Position numbers and translations under genes: made by a program. Of a DNA stretch of 64,000 nucleotides, positions 41,121-49,796 are shown piece by piece; the stretch's first letter is position 1; each line of letters starts with the position of its first letter. This DNA comes from Georgenia satyanarayanai. GTDB lineage: Bacteria; Actinomycetota; Actinomycetes; Actinomycetales; Actinomycetaceae. The stretch is taken from positions 1-64,000 of the forward strand of contig NZ_VUKC01000018.1 in NCBI RefSeq assembly GCF_009193135.1, given 5' to 3'. Below the pieces are notes generated by a model that was not told the DNA's origin, searched no databases, and saw only the letters and a list, made by a program, of their open reading frames with translations.

Positions 41121-44100
41121 ACCGGGGCGGCGTGTCGCTCCTCGTCGGCGAGCCGCTGGCTGATGACGGTCGTGACGCCGTCCCCGCGCATCGTCACGCC
41201 GTACAGGGCGTCGGCAACCTCCATCGTCCGCTTCTGGTGCGTGATGACGATGAGCTGGGAGTCCTCGCGCAGCTCGGTGAAGATCTCGAGCAGCCGCCCG
41301 AGGTTCGTGTCGTCCAGCGCCGCCTCGACCTCGTCCATGACGTAGAACGGGCTCGGCCGGGCCTTGAAGATCGCGACGAGGAGGGCGACGGCGGTGAGCG
41401 AGCGCTCCCCGCCGGACAGGAGCGAGAGCCGCTTGACCTTCTTGCCGGCGGGCCGGGCCTCGATCTCGATGCCCGTGGTGAGCATGTTCTCGGGGTCGGT
41501 GAGGACGAGCCGGCCCTCGCCGCCCGGGAACAGGCGGGCGAAGACGTCGTCGAAGGCGGCGGAGGTGTCGACGTAGGCCTCGGCGAAGACCCGCTCCACC
41601 CGCTCGTCGATCTCCCGGACGATCTCCATGAGGTCGGCGCGGGACTTCTTGAGGTCGGCGAGCTGCTCGGTGAGGAAGCGGTGCCGCTCGGCGAGCGCCG
41701 CGTGCTCCTCCAGGGCCAGCGGGTTGACCTTGCCGAGGCGGGCCAGGTCGCGCTCGGCGCGCTTACGCCGCTTGTCCTGCTCCTCGCGGACGTAGGGGAC
41801 GGGCTCGCGCGGCTCCTCGCCCTCGGGCACGACGACGGGCACCGGCTGGTGGGGTCCGTACTCCTCGACGAGCACCTCGGGGTCCAGCCCGAGCTCGCTG
41901 ACCGCGCGCTCCTCGAGCTGGCTGATGCGCAGGCGCTGCTCGGTGCGCGCGACCTCGTCGCGGTGGACGGCGTCGGTGAGCCGGGCGAGCTCGCCGGTGG
42001 CCTCCTCGAGCTCGGCGCGCACCTGGGCGATCTCACGCTCCCGGGCGCCGCGGGCCTCCTCGGCCTCCTCGCGGGCGTCCGCGGCCGCCGCGAGCGAGCG
42101 CTCGACGACGGCGAGCGCCTGCTCGGCGCCGGAGCGGACGAGGGCGGCGGTCTGGGCCTGCCGGGCGCGGCGCTGCTCGCGCTCCGCGGCCTTGCGGCGG
42201 GCCACGCGCTCGGCCTCGGCGGCGCGCTCGAGGGAGGCGGCCCGGCCGGACAGGGCACCGGCCCGCTCCTCGACGGTGCGCAGCGCGAGGCGCGCCTCGG
42301 TCTCCCGGGCCCGGGCGGCGCGGGCCTCACCGGCGGCACGGTCCCGCTCCGCCGTCGCGGCCGTCAGGTCCTCCTCGGTGCGCTCGGGCTCCTGCTGGGC
42401 GACCTCGAGGCGGGCGAGGAGCTCGGCGAGCTGGCGCTCGTGGTCCTCGCCCTTGGCGACGAGCTCGGTGATCGCGGGACGGATGCGCTCGGCCTCGGCC
42501 TCCGCGGAGCGGGCCGCGGAGCCGAGGCGGCCCAGCTGCTCGGCCACGCCGGCGAGCCGGGCGTCGGAGGCGTGCAGGGCGGCGAGGGTCGCGTCGACGG
42601 CCTCCTGGGCGCGGGCGACACGGTCACGGGCCGCGACGAGGCCGAACCTGGCCTGCTCGGCGCGGGCGGTCGCGGCGTCGGCCTCGGTCACCGCCTCCTC
42701 GTGGGCGGCGTGCAGCTCGAGGACGCTGGGGCCGGCGCTCGTGCCGCCGGCGGCCCTGGCGCGCGAGAGGACGTCCCCGTCGCGGGTGACGGCGAGGACG
42801 TCGGCGGCGGCGACGGCGACGCGGGCGGCGGCGAGGTCGTCGACGACGACAGCGCCCGCCAGGAGCGTGGCGACGGCACCGGCGAGCTCGCCCTCGGCGG
42901 TGACGACGTCACGGGCCCAGCGCCCGCCCGCCGGGGCGGCGCCGTCGTCGTCGGGTCCGGGGGCGCCGGCGACGACGAGCCGCACCTGGCCGAGGTCCTC
43001 GTCACGGGCGCGGCGGATGGCGTCGACGGCGACGTCGGTCGACTCGACGACGGCGGCGTCGGTGTGGGCGCCGAGGACGGCGGCGACGGCCGTCTCGTAG
43101 CCGTGCTCGACGCTCAGCGCGTCCGGCAGGGAGCCGCGCAGCCCGGCGAGGCCGTCGGCGGCCTCGAGCAGCGCGCCGGTGCCGTCCTTGCGGGCGAGGG
43201 AGAGCTCGAGGGTGTCGCGGCGGGTCTGCCAGGTGCGCCGCTCCCCCTCCGCGGTGCGCTCGTCCTCGAGGAGGGCGGCGAGGGCGGCCTCGGCGGCGTC
43301 GAGCTCCTCCAGGGCCTCCTCGTGGGCCTCGTCCAGACCCTCCTCGCCCTCCTCCTCGCCGGCGACCTGCTGCTCGAGGGCGGTGAACTCGCTCTGGGCG
43401 CGGGCGCTGCGCTCCTCGGCCTCGGCAAGGTTGGCGCGCAGCCGCCCGAGCTCGGCCTGGGCGGCCTCGGCGGCGCTGCGGCGGGCCGCGACCTGACCGG
43501 TGAGCCGGGCCAGCCCCTCGCGGCGGTCGGCGACGCCGCGGTGGACCGCGGCGAGCGCCCGCTCGGCCTCGCGCTCGACCTCCTCGAGGCGGCCGCGCTC
43601 GGCGACGGCGGCGTCACGGGCGCCGCGGGCGGCCTCGACCTCCGCGGCGAGTGCCTGCTCCTCCTCGCGGGCGCGGGAGGCCCGGGCGTCGAGCTCCTCG
43701 GGGTCGGTGCCGCGGTGCTCCTGGACGGGCGCGCCGAGGAGGCGCGTGCGCTCGGCGGCCAGGGAGTGCAGCCCGCGCAGCCGCTCCCGGAGCCCGGACA
43801 GCGAGTGCCACGTGTCGGTCGCCTCGCGCAGGAGCGGCGCGGCGGCGGCCGCCTGGGCCTCGAGGGCGGCCAGCCGGCTGCGGGCGGAGTCGGCCGCGGC
43901 CTCGACGGCGGTGCGCCGCTCACGCAGCGCGGTCTCGTCGGCGACCTCCCGCTGGAGGGTGGCGGTGAGCTGGACGAGGTCGTCGGCCAGCAGGCGGGCG
44001 CGGGAGTCGCGCAGGTCGGCCTGGATGACCTGGGCGCGGCGGGCGACGTCGGCCTGCCGGGCGAGCGGGCCGAGTTGGCGGCGGATCTCGGTGGACAGGT

Positions 44101-44677
44101 CGGTGACGCGGTCGACGTTCGCCTTCATCGCCTCGAGCTTGCGCAGCGCCTTCTCCTTGCGGCGGCGGTGTTTGAGGACCCCGGCGGCCTCCTCGATGAA
44201 GCCGCGGCGCTCCTCGGGCCCGGCGGAGAGGACGGCGTCGAGCTGCCCCTGCCCGACGATGACGTGCATCTCCCGGCCCATGCCGGTGTCCGAGAGGAGC
44301 TCCTGGATGTCGAGGAGCCGGCAGGACTCGCCGTTGATCGCGTACTCCGAGCCGCCGCCCCGGAAGAGCGTGCGGGAGATCGTCACCTCGGAGTAGTCGA
44401 TGGGCAGCAGCCCGTCGGAGTTGTCGATGGTGAGGGAGACCTCGGCGCGGCCCAGCGGCGCGCGGGAGGAGGTGCCGGCGAAGATGACGTCGGACATCGA
44501 GCCGCCGCGCAGCGACTTGGCGCCCTGCTCGCCCATGACCCACGACAGGGCGTCGACGACGTTGGACTTACCCGAGCCGTTGGGCCCCACCACGCAGGTG
44601 ATCCCGGGCTCCAGGTGAAGGGTCGTCGCCGACGCGAAGGACTTGAACCCCCGCAGCGTCAGCGTCTTGAGATGCAC
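41117..44677 (-). CDS. smc: Chromosome segregation ATPase SMC
   Basis: Condensin subunit that loops DNA with ScpA and ScpB. The 1186-residue protein has Walker A GPNGSGKSNVVDALSWVMGE near residue 32, two long Glu/Arg/Ala-rich coiled coils (about 170-500 and 670-1020), a hinge around 510-660, signature LSGGERSLTAVALLV and Walker B FYVMDEVEAALDD near the C terminus. It borders ndk directly across the palindromic element at 44703-44799, although rnc or mutM more often precede smc in this phylum. Confidence 0.97.
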   Translation of the reverse strand: MHLKTLTLRGFKSFASATTLHLEPGITCVVGPNGSGKSNVVDALSWVMGEQGAKSLRGGSMSDVIFAGTSSRAPLGRAEVSLTIDNSDGLLPIDYSEVTISRTLFRGGGSEYAINGESCRLLDIQELLSDTGMGREMHVIVGQGQLDAVLSAGPEERRGFIEEAAGVLKHRRRKEKALRKLEAMKANVDRVTDLSTEIRRQLGPLARQADVARRAQVIQADLRDSRARLLADDLVQLTATLQREVADETALRERRTAVEAAADSARSRLAALEAQAAAAAPLLREATDTWHSLSGLRERLRGLHSLAAERTRLLGAPVQEHRGTDPEELDARASRAREEEQALAAEVEAARGARDAAVAERGRLEEVEREAERALAAVHRGVADRREGLARLTGQVAARRSAAEAAQAELGRLRANLAEAEERSARAQSEFTALEQQVAGEEEGEEGLDEAHEEALEELDAAEAALAALLEDERTAEGERRTWQTRRDTLELSLARKDGTGALLEAADGLAGLRGSLPDALSVEHGYETAVAAVLGAHTDAAVVESTDVAVDAIRRARDEDLGQVRLVVAGAPGPDDDGAAPAGGRWARDVVTAEGELAGAVATLLAGAVVVDDLAAARVAVAAADVLAVTRDGDVLSRARAAGGTSAGPSVLELHAAHEEAVTEADAATARAEQARFGLVAARDRVARAQEAVDATLAALHASDARLAGVAEQLGRLGSAARSAEAEAERIRPAITELVAKGEDHERQLAELLARLEVAQQEPERTEEDLTAATAERDRAAGEARAARARETEARLALRTVEERAGALSGRAASLERAAEAERVARRKAAEREQRRARQAQTAALVRSGAEQALAVVERSLAAAADAREEAEEARGAREREIAQVRAELEEATGELARLTDAVHRDEVARTEQRLRISQLEERAVSELGLDPEVLVEEYGPHQPVPVVVPEGEEPREPVPYVREEQDKRRKRAERDLARLGKVNPLALEEHAALAERHRFLTEQLADLKKSRADLMEIVREIDERVERVFAEAYVDTSAAFDDVFARLFPGGEGRLVLTDPENMLTTGIEIEARPAGKKVKRLSLLSGGERSLTAVALLVAIFKARPSPFYVMDEVEAALDDTNLGRLLEIFTELREDSQLIVITHQKRTMEVADALYGVTMRGDGVTTVISQRLADEERHAAPV

Positions 44678-44702
44678 GCCTGCAGCCTACGGGACCCCCA
44701 AA

Positions 44703-44799
44703 CCCCCTCCCCCAAACTTCGCAATTGGTGAGTCGAGCGACGCGGAAAACGCTTGCTCGCGTCAGCCGTACGACCAATTGCGACGTTTGGGGGGGGGAG
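44703..44799. repeat. Large inverted-repeat element between ndk and smc
   Basis: Two arms of about 27 nt (44703-44729 and 44773-44799) are complementary with a single mismatch: a C-rich end, then CAAAC, then TCGCAATTGGT, against ACCAATTGCGA, GTTTG and a G run. The loop of 43 nt holds a second small stem (GACGCG/CGCGTC). The CAATTG core is AT-rich against its surroundings. It resembles a REP/MITE-type palindrome and could also end ndk transcription. Confidence 0.7.
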
Positions 44800-44818
44800 G
44801 GTGGGGGGTGGGTGCGGG

Positions 44819-45244
44819 TCAGAGCGTCGGGAACCAGAGAGCGATCTCGCGCTGGGCCGACTCCTCCGAGTCCGAGCCGTGAACGAGGTTCTGGATGACT
44901 TGGGTGTCCCAGGCGCGGGCGAGGTCACCGCGGATGGTGCCGGGGGCCGCCGTCGTCGGCTCCGTGGTCCCGGCGAGGGAGCGGAAGCCCTCGATGACGC
45001 GGTTGCCCTCGACGACGGCGGCGACGAGCGGGCCCGAGCCCATGAACTCGACGAGCGGCTCGAAGTGGGGACGGCCGCGGTGCTCGGCGTAGTGCTCGCC
45101 GAGGAGCTCGGCGTCGGCGCTGCGCATCTCCAGGGCGACGATGCGGTAGCCCTTGGCCTCGATGCGGCGCAGGACCTCCCCGACCAGGGAGCGCTGGACG
45201 CCGTCGGGCTTGATGAGGACGAGGGTGCGTTCGGTGGAAGTCAC
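44819..45244 (-). CDS. ndk: Nucleoside diphosphate kinase
   Basis: Balances NTP pools through a phospho-histidine intermediate. The 141-residue product is complete: [19 protein letters not shown], the [14 protein letters not shown] loop, GTIRGDLA and the active-site motif [19 protein letters not shown] start. It follows the DUF4233 gene by 10 nt, as in other actinobacteria. Confidence 0.97.
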   Translation of the reverse strand: MTSTERTLVLIKPDGVQRSLVGEVLRRIEAKGYRIVALEMRSADAELLGEHYAEHRGRPHFEPLVEFMGSGPLVAAVVEGNRVIEGFRSLAGTTEPTTAAPGTIRGDLARAWDTQVIQNLVHGSDSEESAQREIALWFPTL

Positions 45245-45254
45245 GCGCCCGACC

Positions 45255-45665
45255 CTACCCGGCCGCTGCGGCTCCACCCGTGCCGTGGCGCTCCTCGTAC
45301 TCGCGCTCGGCGTCCTCGCGCACGACGCGCTCGGCGTCGATCTGCCCACCGATGCGCAGCGACACGAGCCAGAGCACGGCGAAGATGCCGCCGACGGCGA
45401 ACATCATCGGCACGACGAGGCCCGTGGCGACGAGCGCGACCTGCAGGACGGAGCCGAGCACGTACCCCACCGTGCCGCGCCGCACGAGCGCGCCGGCCAG
45501 GATCGCCCACAGCGCGAGCACCGCACCGCCACCGACGATCACGGGCACCGGCGCGAGGCGCAGCCCGTAGGCGACGAGACCGGCGAAGAGGACGACCATC
45601 GCCTCGCTGAGGAGGAGGGTCGCCGTGAACAGCGCCCGGGCGCTGCGCCTGGGGCGACGGCTCAC
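45255..45665 (-). CDS. DUF4233 membrane protein
   Basis: A 136-residue protein with four membrane helices ([76 protein letters not shown]) and an acidic C-terminal tail. It matches DUF4233, which in most actinobacteria lies between folC and ndk. Here ndk is adjacent but folC is 5.4 kb away. Overlaps the HAD-gene stop. Function unknown. Confidence 0.85.
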   Translation of the reverse strand: MSRRPRRSARALFTATLLLSEAMVVLFAGLVAYGLRLAPVPVIVGGGAVLALWAILAGALVRRGTVGYVLGSVLQVALVATGLVVPMMFAVGGIFAVLWLVSLRIGGQIDAERVVREDAEREYEERHGTGGAAAAG

Positions 45666-46468
45666 CGCTCCGCCAGCGGGGCGTACTCGGAGACGAGCGG
45701 GATGATGTCGGCGATGGAGTCCACCACCCGGGTGGGCACGTATGGGAAGCGGTCCACCTGCTCGGGCCGGGTGGACCCCGTGAGGACGAGGATGGTCCGC
45801 ATGCCGGCCTCGAGCCCGGAGATGACGTCGGTGTCCATCCGGTCCCCGATCATCACGGTGGACTCGGAGTGTGCGTCGATCCGGTTGAGGGCGCTGCGCA
45901 TCATGAGCGGGTTGGGCTTGCCGACGAAGTACGGCTCGACGCCGGTGGCCCGGGTGATGAGGGCGGCCACGGCGCCCGTCGCGGGGAGCGTGCCCTCCTG
46001 GGACGGGCCGGACGGGTCGGGGTTGGTCGCGATGAAGCGTGCGCCCGCCTCGATGAGCCGGATCGCGCGGGTGATCGCCTCGAAGGAGTACGTGCGGGTC
46101 TCCCCGAGGACGACGTAGTCGGGGTCGACGTCCGTCATCGTGTAGCCGATGTCGTGCAGCGCGGTGGTGAGCCCGGCCTCGCCGACGACGTAGGCGCTGC
46201 CCCCGCGGCGCTGGCCGTCGAGGAACTGCGCCGCGGCCATCGCCGAGGTCCAGATCGCGTCCTCGGGGATGTCGATGCCCCCGGCGCGCAGCCGCGCCCG
46301 CAGGTCGCGCGGGGTGAAGATCGAGTTGTTCGTCAGGACGAGGAAGCGTCGCCCGGAGGCGATGAGGGCCTGGATGAACTCGGCGGCCCCGGGGATGGCC
46401 TGCTGCTCGTGGACGAGCACGCCGTCCATGTCGGTCAGCCAGCTCTCGACGGGCTTGTTCTCGCTCAT
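45662..46468 (-). CDS. HAD-IIA (NagD-like) phosphatase
   Basis: A 268-residue HAD phosphatase. Motif I is LTDMDGVLVHE (the Asp nucleophile and acid), motif II FLVLTNNSIF, and motifs III/IV KPNPLMMRSALN and MIGDRMDTDVISG; the C2 cap between them has the NagD/PGP type. Likely substrates are small sugar or nucleotide phosphates. It overlaps the DUF4233 start by 4 bp and lies downstream of the MBL gene. Confidence 0.9.
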   Translation of the reverse strand: MSENKPVESWLTDMDGVLVHEQQAIPGAAEFIQALIASGRRFLVLTNNSIFTPRDLRARLRAGGIDIPEDAIWTSAMAAAQFLDGQRRGGSAYVVGEAGLTTALHDIGYTMTDVDPDYVVLGETRTYSFEAITRAIRLIEAGARFIATNPDPSGPSQEGTLPATGAVAALITRATGVEPYFVGKPNPLMMRSALNRIDAHSESTVMIGDRMDTDVISGLEAGMRTILVLTGSTRPEQVDRFPYVPTRVVDSIADIIPLVSEYAPLAER

Positions 46469-46503
46469 GGTCCTATCGTGCCCTACCCGCCACCGGCGAC
46501 CGC

Positions 46504-47166
46504 TCAGTGACCGCGGTCGATCCACTCCTGCAGGTGGGGCTTCTCGGCGCCGACCGACGTGGGGTCCCCGTGGCCGGTGAGCACCTCGGTGGACTCGGGC
46601 AGCGTGAGGATCCGATCGCGGATCGACTCGACGATCGTGGGGAAGTCGGAGTAGGAGCGCCCGGTCGCGCCGGGGCCACCGTTGAACAGGGTGTCCCCGG
46701 AGAACAGGACGCCGCCCTCCCCCAGGCCCGGTGCGTGGAAGCACGTCGAGCCGGGCGAGTGGCCGGGGGTGTGCAGGGCGGTCAGCGTGACACCGGCGAC
46801 GCTGATCTCCTGCCCGTCGGCGATCTCCGCGTCCGCCGTCGTGCCCGGGTAGACCTGCTCCCACAGCATCGTGTCGGCCGGGTTGAGGTAGACCGCCGCG
46901 CCCACCTGCGTGGCGACGTCACGGACCGCGCGGATGTGGTCGTCGTGGCCGTGGGTGAGCAGGACGGCGACGACGCGGCGCCCGTCGACCGCCTCGACGA
47001 CGGCGGCCGGGTCGTGCGCCGGGTCGATGACGACGCACTCGGCGTCGTCACCGACGATCCACACGTTGTTGTCGACCTCCCAGGTCCCGCCGTCGAGGGA
47101 GAAGGTGCCGCTCGTGACGAGGTTCTCGACGCGGACGCGTCCGCTGCTGTCGGTGCGGGTGGTCAT
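46504..47166 (-). CDS. MBL-fold hydrolase linked to mycothiol-dependent formaldehyde oxidation
   Basis: A 220-residue glyoxalase II-like metallo-beta-lactamase. Metal motif THGHDDH, then HTPGHSPGSTCF, FSGDTLFNGGPGATG and the terminal GHGDPT. Its gene follows mscR, as Rv2260 follows Rv2259 in Mycobacterium tuberculosis. A role in hydrolysing S-formylmycothiol is a fair inference. ATG with GGGAG upstream. Repeat array 3 separates it from mscR. Confidence 0.88.
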   Translation of the reverse strand: MTTRTDSSGRVRVENLVTSGTFSLDGGTWEVDNNVWIVGDDAECVVIDPAHDPAAVVEAVDGRRVVAVLLTHGHDDHIRAVRDVATQVGAAVYLNPADTMLWEQVYPGTTADAEIADGQEISVAGVTLTALHTPGHSPGSTCFHAPGLGEGGVLFSGDTLFNGGPGATGRSYSDFPTIVESIRDRILTLPESTEVLTGHGDPTSVGAEKPHLQEWIDRGH

Positions 47167-47201
47167 GGGGTGCTCCCATCGGGTTGGTGGACGACGTCGG
47201 A

Positions 47202-47255
47202 AAGTCGGCTCTCGGCGACAACTCGGCTGTCGGCGACAACTCGGCTGTCGGCGCG
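47202..47255 (+). repeat. 18-bp tandem repeat, three copies (array 3)
   Basis: Units start at 47202, 47220 and 47238: AAGTCGGCTCTCGGCGAC, then two AACTCGGCTGTCGGC units. The first is identical to units at 16971 and 17007, about 30 kb away. It fills the space between mscR and the MBL gene. Confidence 0.88.
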
Positions 47256-47270
47256 AGAGAGGGGGTGGCG

Positions 47271-48380
47271 CTACGCGGCGGGGGGCTCGTTGATCTCGAC
47301 GACGGAGCGGAGCACCTTGCCGGCGGTCATCTTGTCGAAGGCGGGCTCGACGTCCTCGATGCCGATGCGCTCGGTGACGAAGCCGTCGAGGTCGAGGCGG
47401 CCCAGCCGGTACTGCTCGACGAGCATGGGGAAGTCGCGCGAGGGCAGGGTGTCGCCGTACCACGCGGACTTGATCGCCCCGCCGCGGCCGAAGACCTGGT
47501 CCAGCGGGATCTCCCACGTGGTGCCCGGGTCGGGGACACCGACGAGGACGACGCGGCCGGCGAGGTCACGTGCCTCGAAGGCCTGGGCGAAGGTGGCGGC
47601 GATCCCGACGGCGTCGACGACGACGTCCGCCCCGAAGCCGCCGGTGAGCGCGCGGACGGCCTCGACCGGGTCCTGCGCGCGGGAGTTGACGGTGTGGGTG
47701 GCACCGAAGCGGCGGGCGGTGGCGAGCTTCTCGTCGTCGAGGTCGACGGCGATGATCGTCGTCGCGCCGGCGAGCACGGCACCGGCGACCGCCGCCGTTC
47801 CGACCCCGCCGCAGCCGATGACGGCCACGGACTCCCCGCGCTGGACCGCGCCGGTGTTGAGGACGGCGCCGATGCCGGCCATGACCCCGCAGCCGAGCAG
47901 ACCGAGGGCGGCGTACTGCTCGGGCGCGATGTCGCCCTCGATCTTCGTGCACTGGCCCGCGGCGACGAGGGTCTTCTCGGCGAAGGCTCCGATGCCGAGC
48001 GCCGGGCTGAGCTCGGTGCCGTCCTGGAGGGTCATCTTCTGCGTCGCGTTGTGGGTGGCGAAGCAGTACCAGGGCTGGCCCTTGCGGCACGCGCGGCACT
48101 GCCCGCACACGGCGCGCCAGTTGAGGATGACGCGGTCCCCGACGGCGACCTCGGTGACGCCCTCACCGACGGCGGAGACGACCCCGGAGGCCTCGTGGCC
48201 GAGGAGGAAGGGGAAGTCGTCGCTGACGCCGCCGACCTTGTAGTGCAGGTCGGTCTGGCACACCCCGCAGGTGATGACGTCAACGAGCGCCTCCCCCGGC
48301 CCGGGGTCGGGCACGAGGATCGTCTCCACGGTGGCGGGGGCGTCCTTCGCCGTGACGACGACGGCCTTGACCTCATGCAT
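47271..48380 (-). CDS. mscR: S-(hydroxymethyl)mycothiol dehydrogenase
   Basis: Oxidises the formaldehyde-mycothiol adduct to S-formylmycothiol with NAD; the same enzyme can reduce nitrosomycothiol. The 369-residue zinc MDR closely resembles mycobacterial MscR/AdhE2: [81 protein letters not shown] and [14 protein letters not shown]. It marks the host as a mycothiol producer. Confidence 0.95.
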   Translation of the reverse strand: MHEVKAVVVTAKDAPATVETILVPDPGPGEALVDVITCGVCQTDLHYKVGGVSDDFPFLLGHEASGVVSAVGEGVTEVAVGDRVILNWRAVCGQCRACRKGQPWYCFATHNATQKMTLQDGTELSPALGIGAFAEKTLVAAGQCTKIEGDIAPEQYAALGLLGCGVMAGIGAVLNTGAVQRGESVAVIGCGGVGTAAVAGAVLAGATTIIAVDLDDEKLATARRFGATHTVNSRAQDPVEAVRALTGGFGADVVVDAVGIAATFAQAFEARDLAGRVVLVGVPDPGTTWEIPLDQVFGRGGAIKSAWYGDTLPSRDFPMLVEQYRLGRLDLDGFVTERIGIEDVEPAFDKMTAGKVLRSVVEINEPPAA

Positions 48381-48458
48381 CGGGTGGGTCCCTTCGGGCG
48401 ACGGTGCGGTCGGGAGCGAGCGCTACCGCCACCATAACCACGCCTCGGCCGGACGGCG

Positions 48459-49142
48459 CTACTCCTCTCCGAAGCCCTCGTCGACGACCTGGGCGACGGC
48501 GTCGAGCGCGTGCTCGGCCTGCGGGCCGCTGGCGCGGACGGTGATGAGCGCGCCGCCGGACAGGCCCAGGCCGATGAGCGCGAGGACGCTCGCCCCGTCG
48601 ACGCCGTTGACCTCGACGTGCGCGTCGAAGCCGGACACGAGGCGCGCGAGCTGCGCCGCGGGACGGGCGTGCAGCCCGAGCCGGTTGCGCAGCTCCAGCT
48701 GTCGTTCGAGCACCTCCCCGTCGCGCGCCGGGCCCGCCGGGCCGCCGCCCTGGGCGGCGGCGAAGGACAGCGCGGCCTCCTCGGCGGCGCGCCGCACCTC
48801 CTCGGGTCCCGCGCCGCCCTGCGCGGCGACGGCCGCCGCGACCGTCCCCTCGACGAGCGGCGCGTCGGCGAGCAGCACCTGGTCGTCCTCGACCATCTCG
48901 AGGACGGACTCGGCCGTCATCGTGGCCGAGCCGAGGTCGGTGAGGACGACGACGCCGTCCCCACCGTCGGCGGTCAGCTCGCCGACCGCGGTGAGCAGCT
49001 TGTCGAAGCTCGTGCCGATGCGACCGTCGTCCGTCCCGCCGGCCGGGCGGAGCACGACGTCGGGTGCCATCTGCGCCGCGACCTCGCACAGCCCCTGGGC
49101 CAGCTGCGCGGAGTGGGAGACGACGACGATCGCCGTCGTCAC
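48459..49142 (-). CDS. dhaM: Dihydroxyacetone kinase phosphotransfer subunit DhaM (EIIA-HPr fusion)
   Basis: Passes phosphate from the PTS to DhaL-ADP. Residues 1-135 form an EIIA(Man)-type domain with the active His in IVVVSHSAQLAQG (H10); residues about 150-227 form an HPr domain with active His in NRLGLHARPAAQLARL. There is no EI domain, unlike E. coli DhaM. GTG start overlaps the dhaL stop (GTGA). Confidence 0.95.
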   Translation of the reverse strand: MTTAIVVVSHSAQLAQGLCEVAAQMAPDVVLRPAGGTDDGRIGTSFDKLLTAVGELTADGGDGVVVLTDLGSATMTAESVLEMVEDDQVLLADAPLVEGTVAAAVAAQGGAGPEEVRRAAEEAALSFAAAQGGGPAGPARDGEVLERQLELRNRLGLHARPAAQLARLVSGFDAHVEVNGVDGASVLALIGLGLSGGALITVRASGPQAEHALDAVAQVVDEGFGEE

Positions 49143-49789
49143 GGCCCTGTCCCCGCTTCCCGGGCAGCGGCGTCCGCTGCGGCGCGCAGGATGAGGGCGC
49201 TGGACTGGGCGCCGGGGTCACGGTGCCCGGCCGAGCGCTCCCCGAGGTAGCTGGCGCGGCCCTTGCGGGCCACCATCGGCTCGGTCGCCTCCGCGCCGGC
49301 GGCGGCCGCATCGGCGGCCGCCTCGAGCGCGGCCCGCGCGCTCCCGCCTTCCTCGGCCACCGTGCGGGCGGCGTCGGCGGCCGGCAGGAGCGCGTCGACC
49401 ATCGTCTTGTCCCCGGCCTCCGCCCGGCCCCGCGCGACGACGCCCTCGACGCCGGCGGCGAGCATCGCCGCGACTGCGGAGGCGTCGATGGCACCGTCGC
49501 CGACGGCGGTGGCGCTGCGCAGGAAGGCGGTGCCGTACAGCGGACCGGCCGCCCCACCGACGGTGGACATGAGGGTGGTGGCGATGAGCTTGAGGGCCGC
49601 CGTCGGGGTGTCCGGGGCGGCGTCGGCGAGCTTGGCGCTCACGGCGGTGAAGCCGCGGTCGAGGTTGTCGCCGTGGTCGCCGTCGCCGATGGCGCGGTCC
49701 AGCTCCATGAGCGCGATCCGGTTCTCGGAGACGACGTGCTGGGCGAGCTCGGCCCAGCGCAGCACCCAGGAGGTGTCGAGCTTGTCCAT
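49139..49789 (-). CDS. dhaL: Dihydroxyacetone kinase ADP-binding subunit DhaL
   Basis: A 216-residue all-helical subunit that keeps ADP bound as a cofactor and is rephosphorylated by DhaM. The Mg-ADP site is LDRAIGDGDHGDNLDRGF, and the nucleotide lid is TVGGAAGPLYGTAFL. ATG behind GTGAGGA; 7 nt after dhaK. Confidence 0.96.
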   Translation of the reverse strand: MDKLDTSWVLRWAELAQHVVSENRIALMELDRAIGDGDHGDNLDRGFTAVSAKLADAAPDTPTAALKLIATTLMSTVGGAAGPLYGTAFLRSATAVGDGAIDASAVAAMLAAGVEGVVARGRAEAGDKTMVDALLPAADAARTVAEEGGSARAALEAAADAAAAGAEATEPMVARKGRASYLGERSAGHRDPGAQSSALILRAAADAAAREAGTGP

Positions 49790-49796
49790 ACGGTCC

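Noticed and set aside
41102-44731. A 1209-codon plus-strand reading frame
   Set aside because: It is the exact antisense of smc. In very GC-rich DNA the reverse frame of a coding region stays open; its product is a Gly/Leu/Glu/Ala-rich sequence with no domain.
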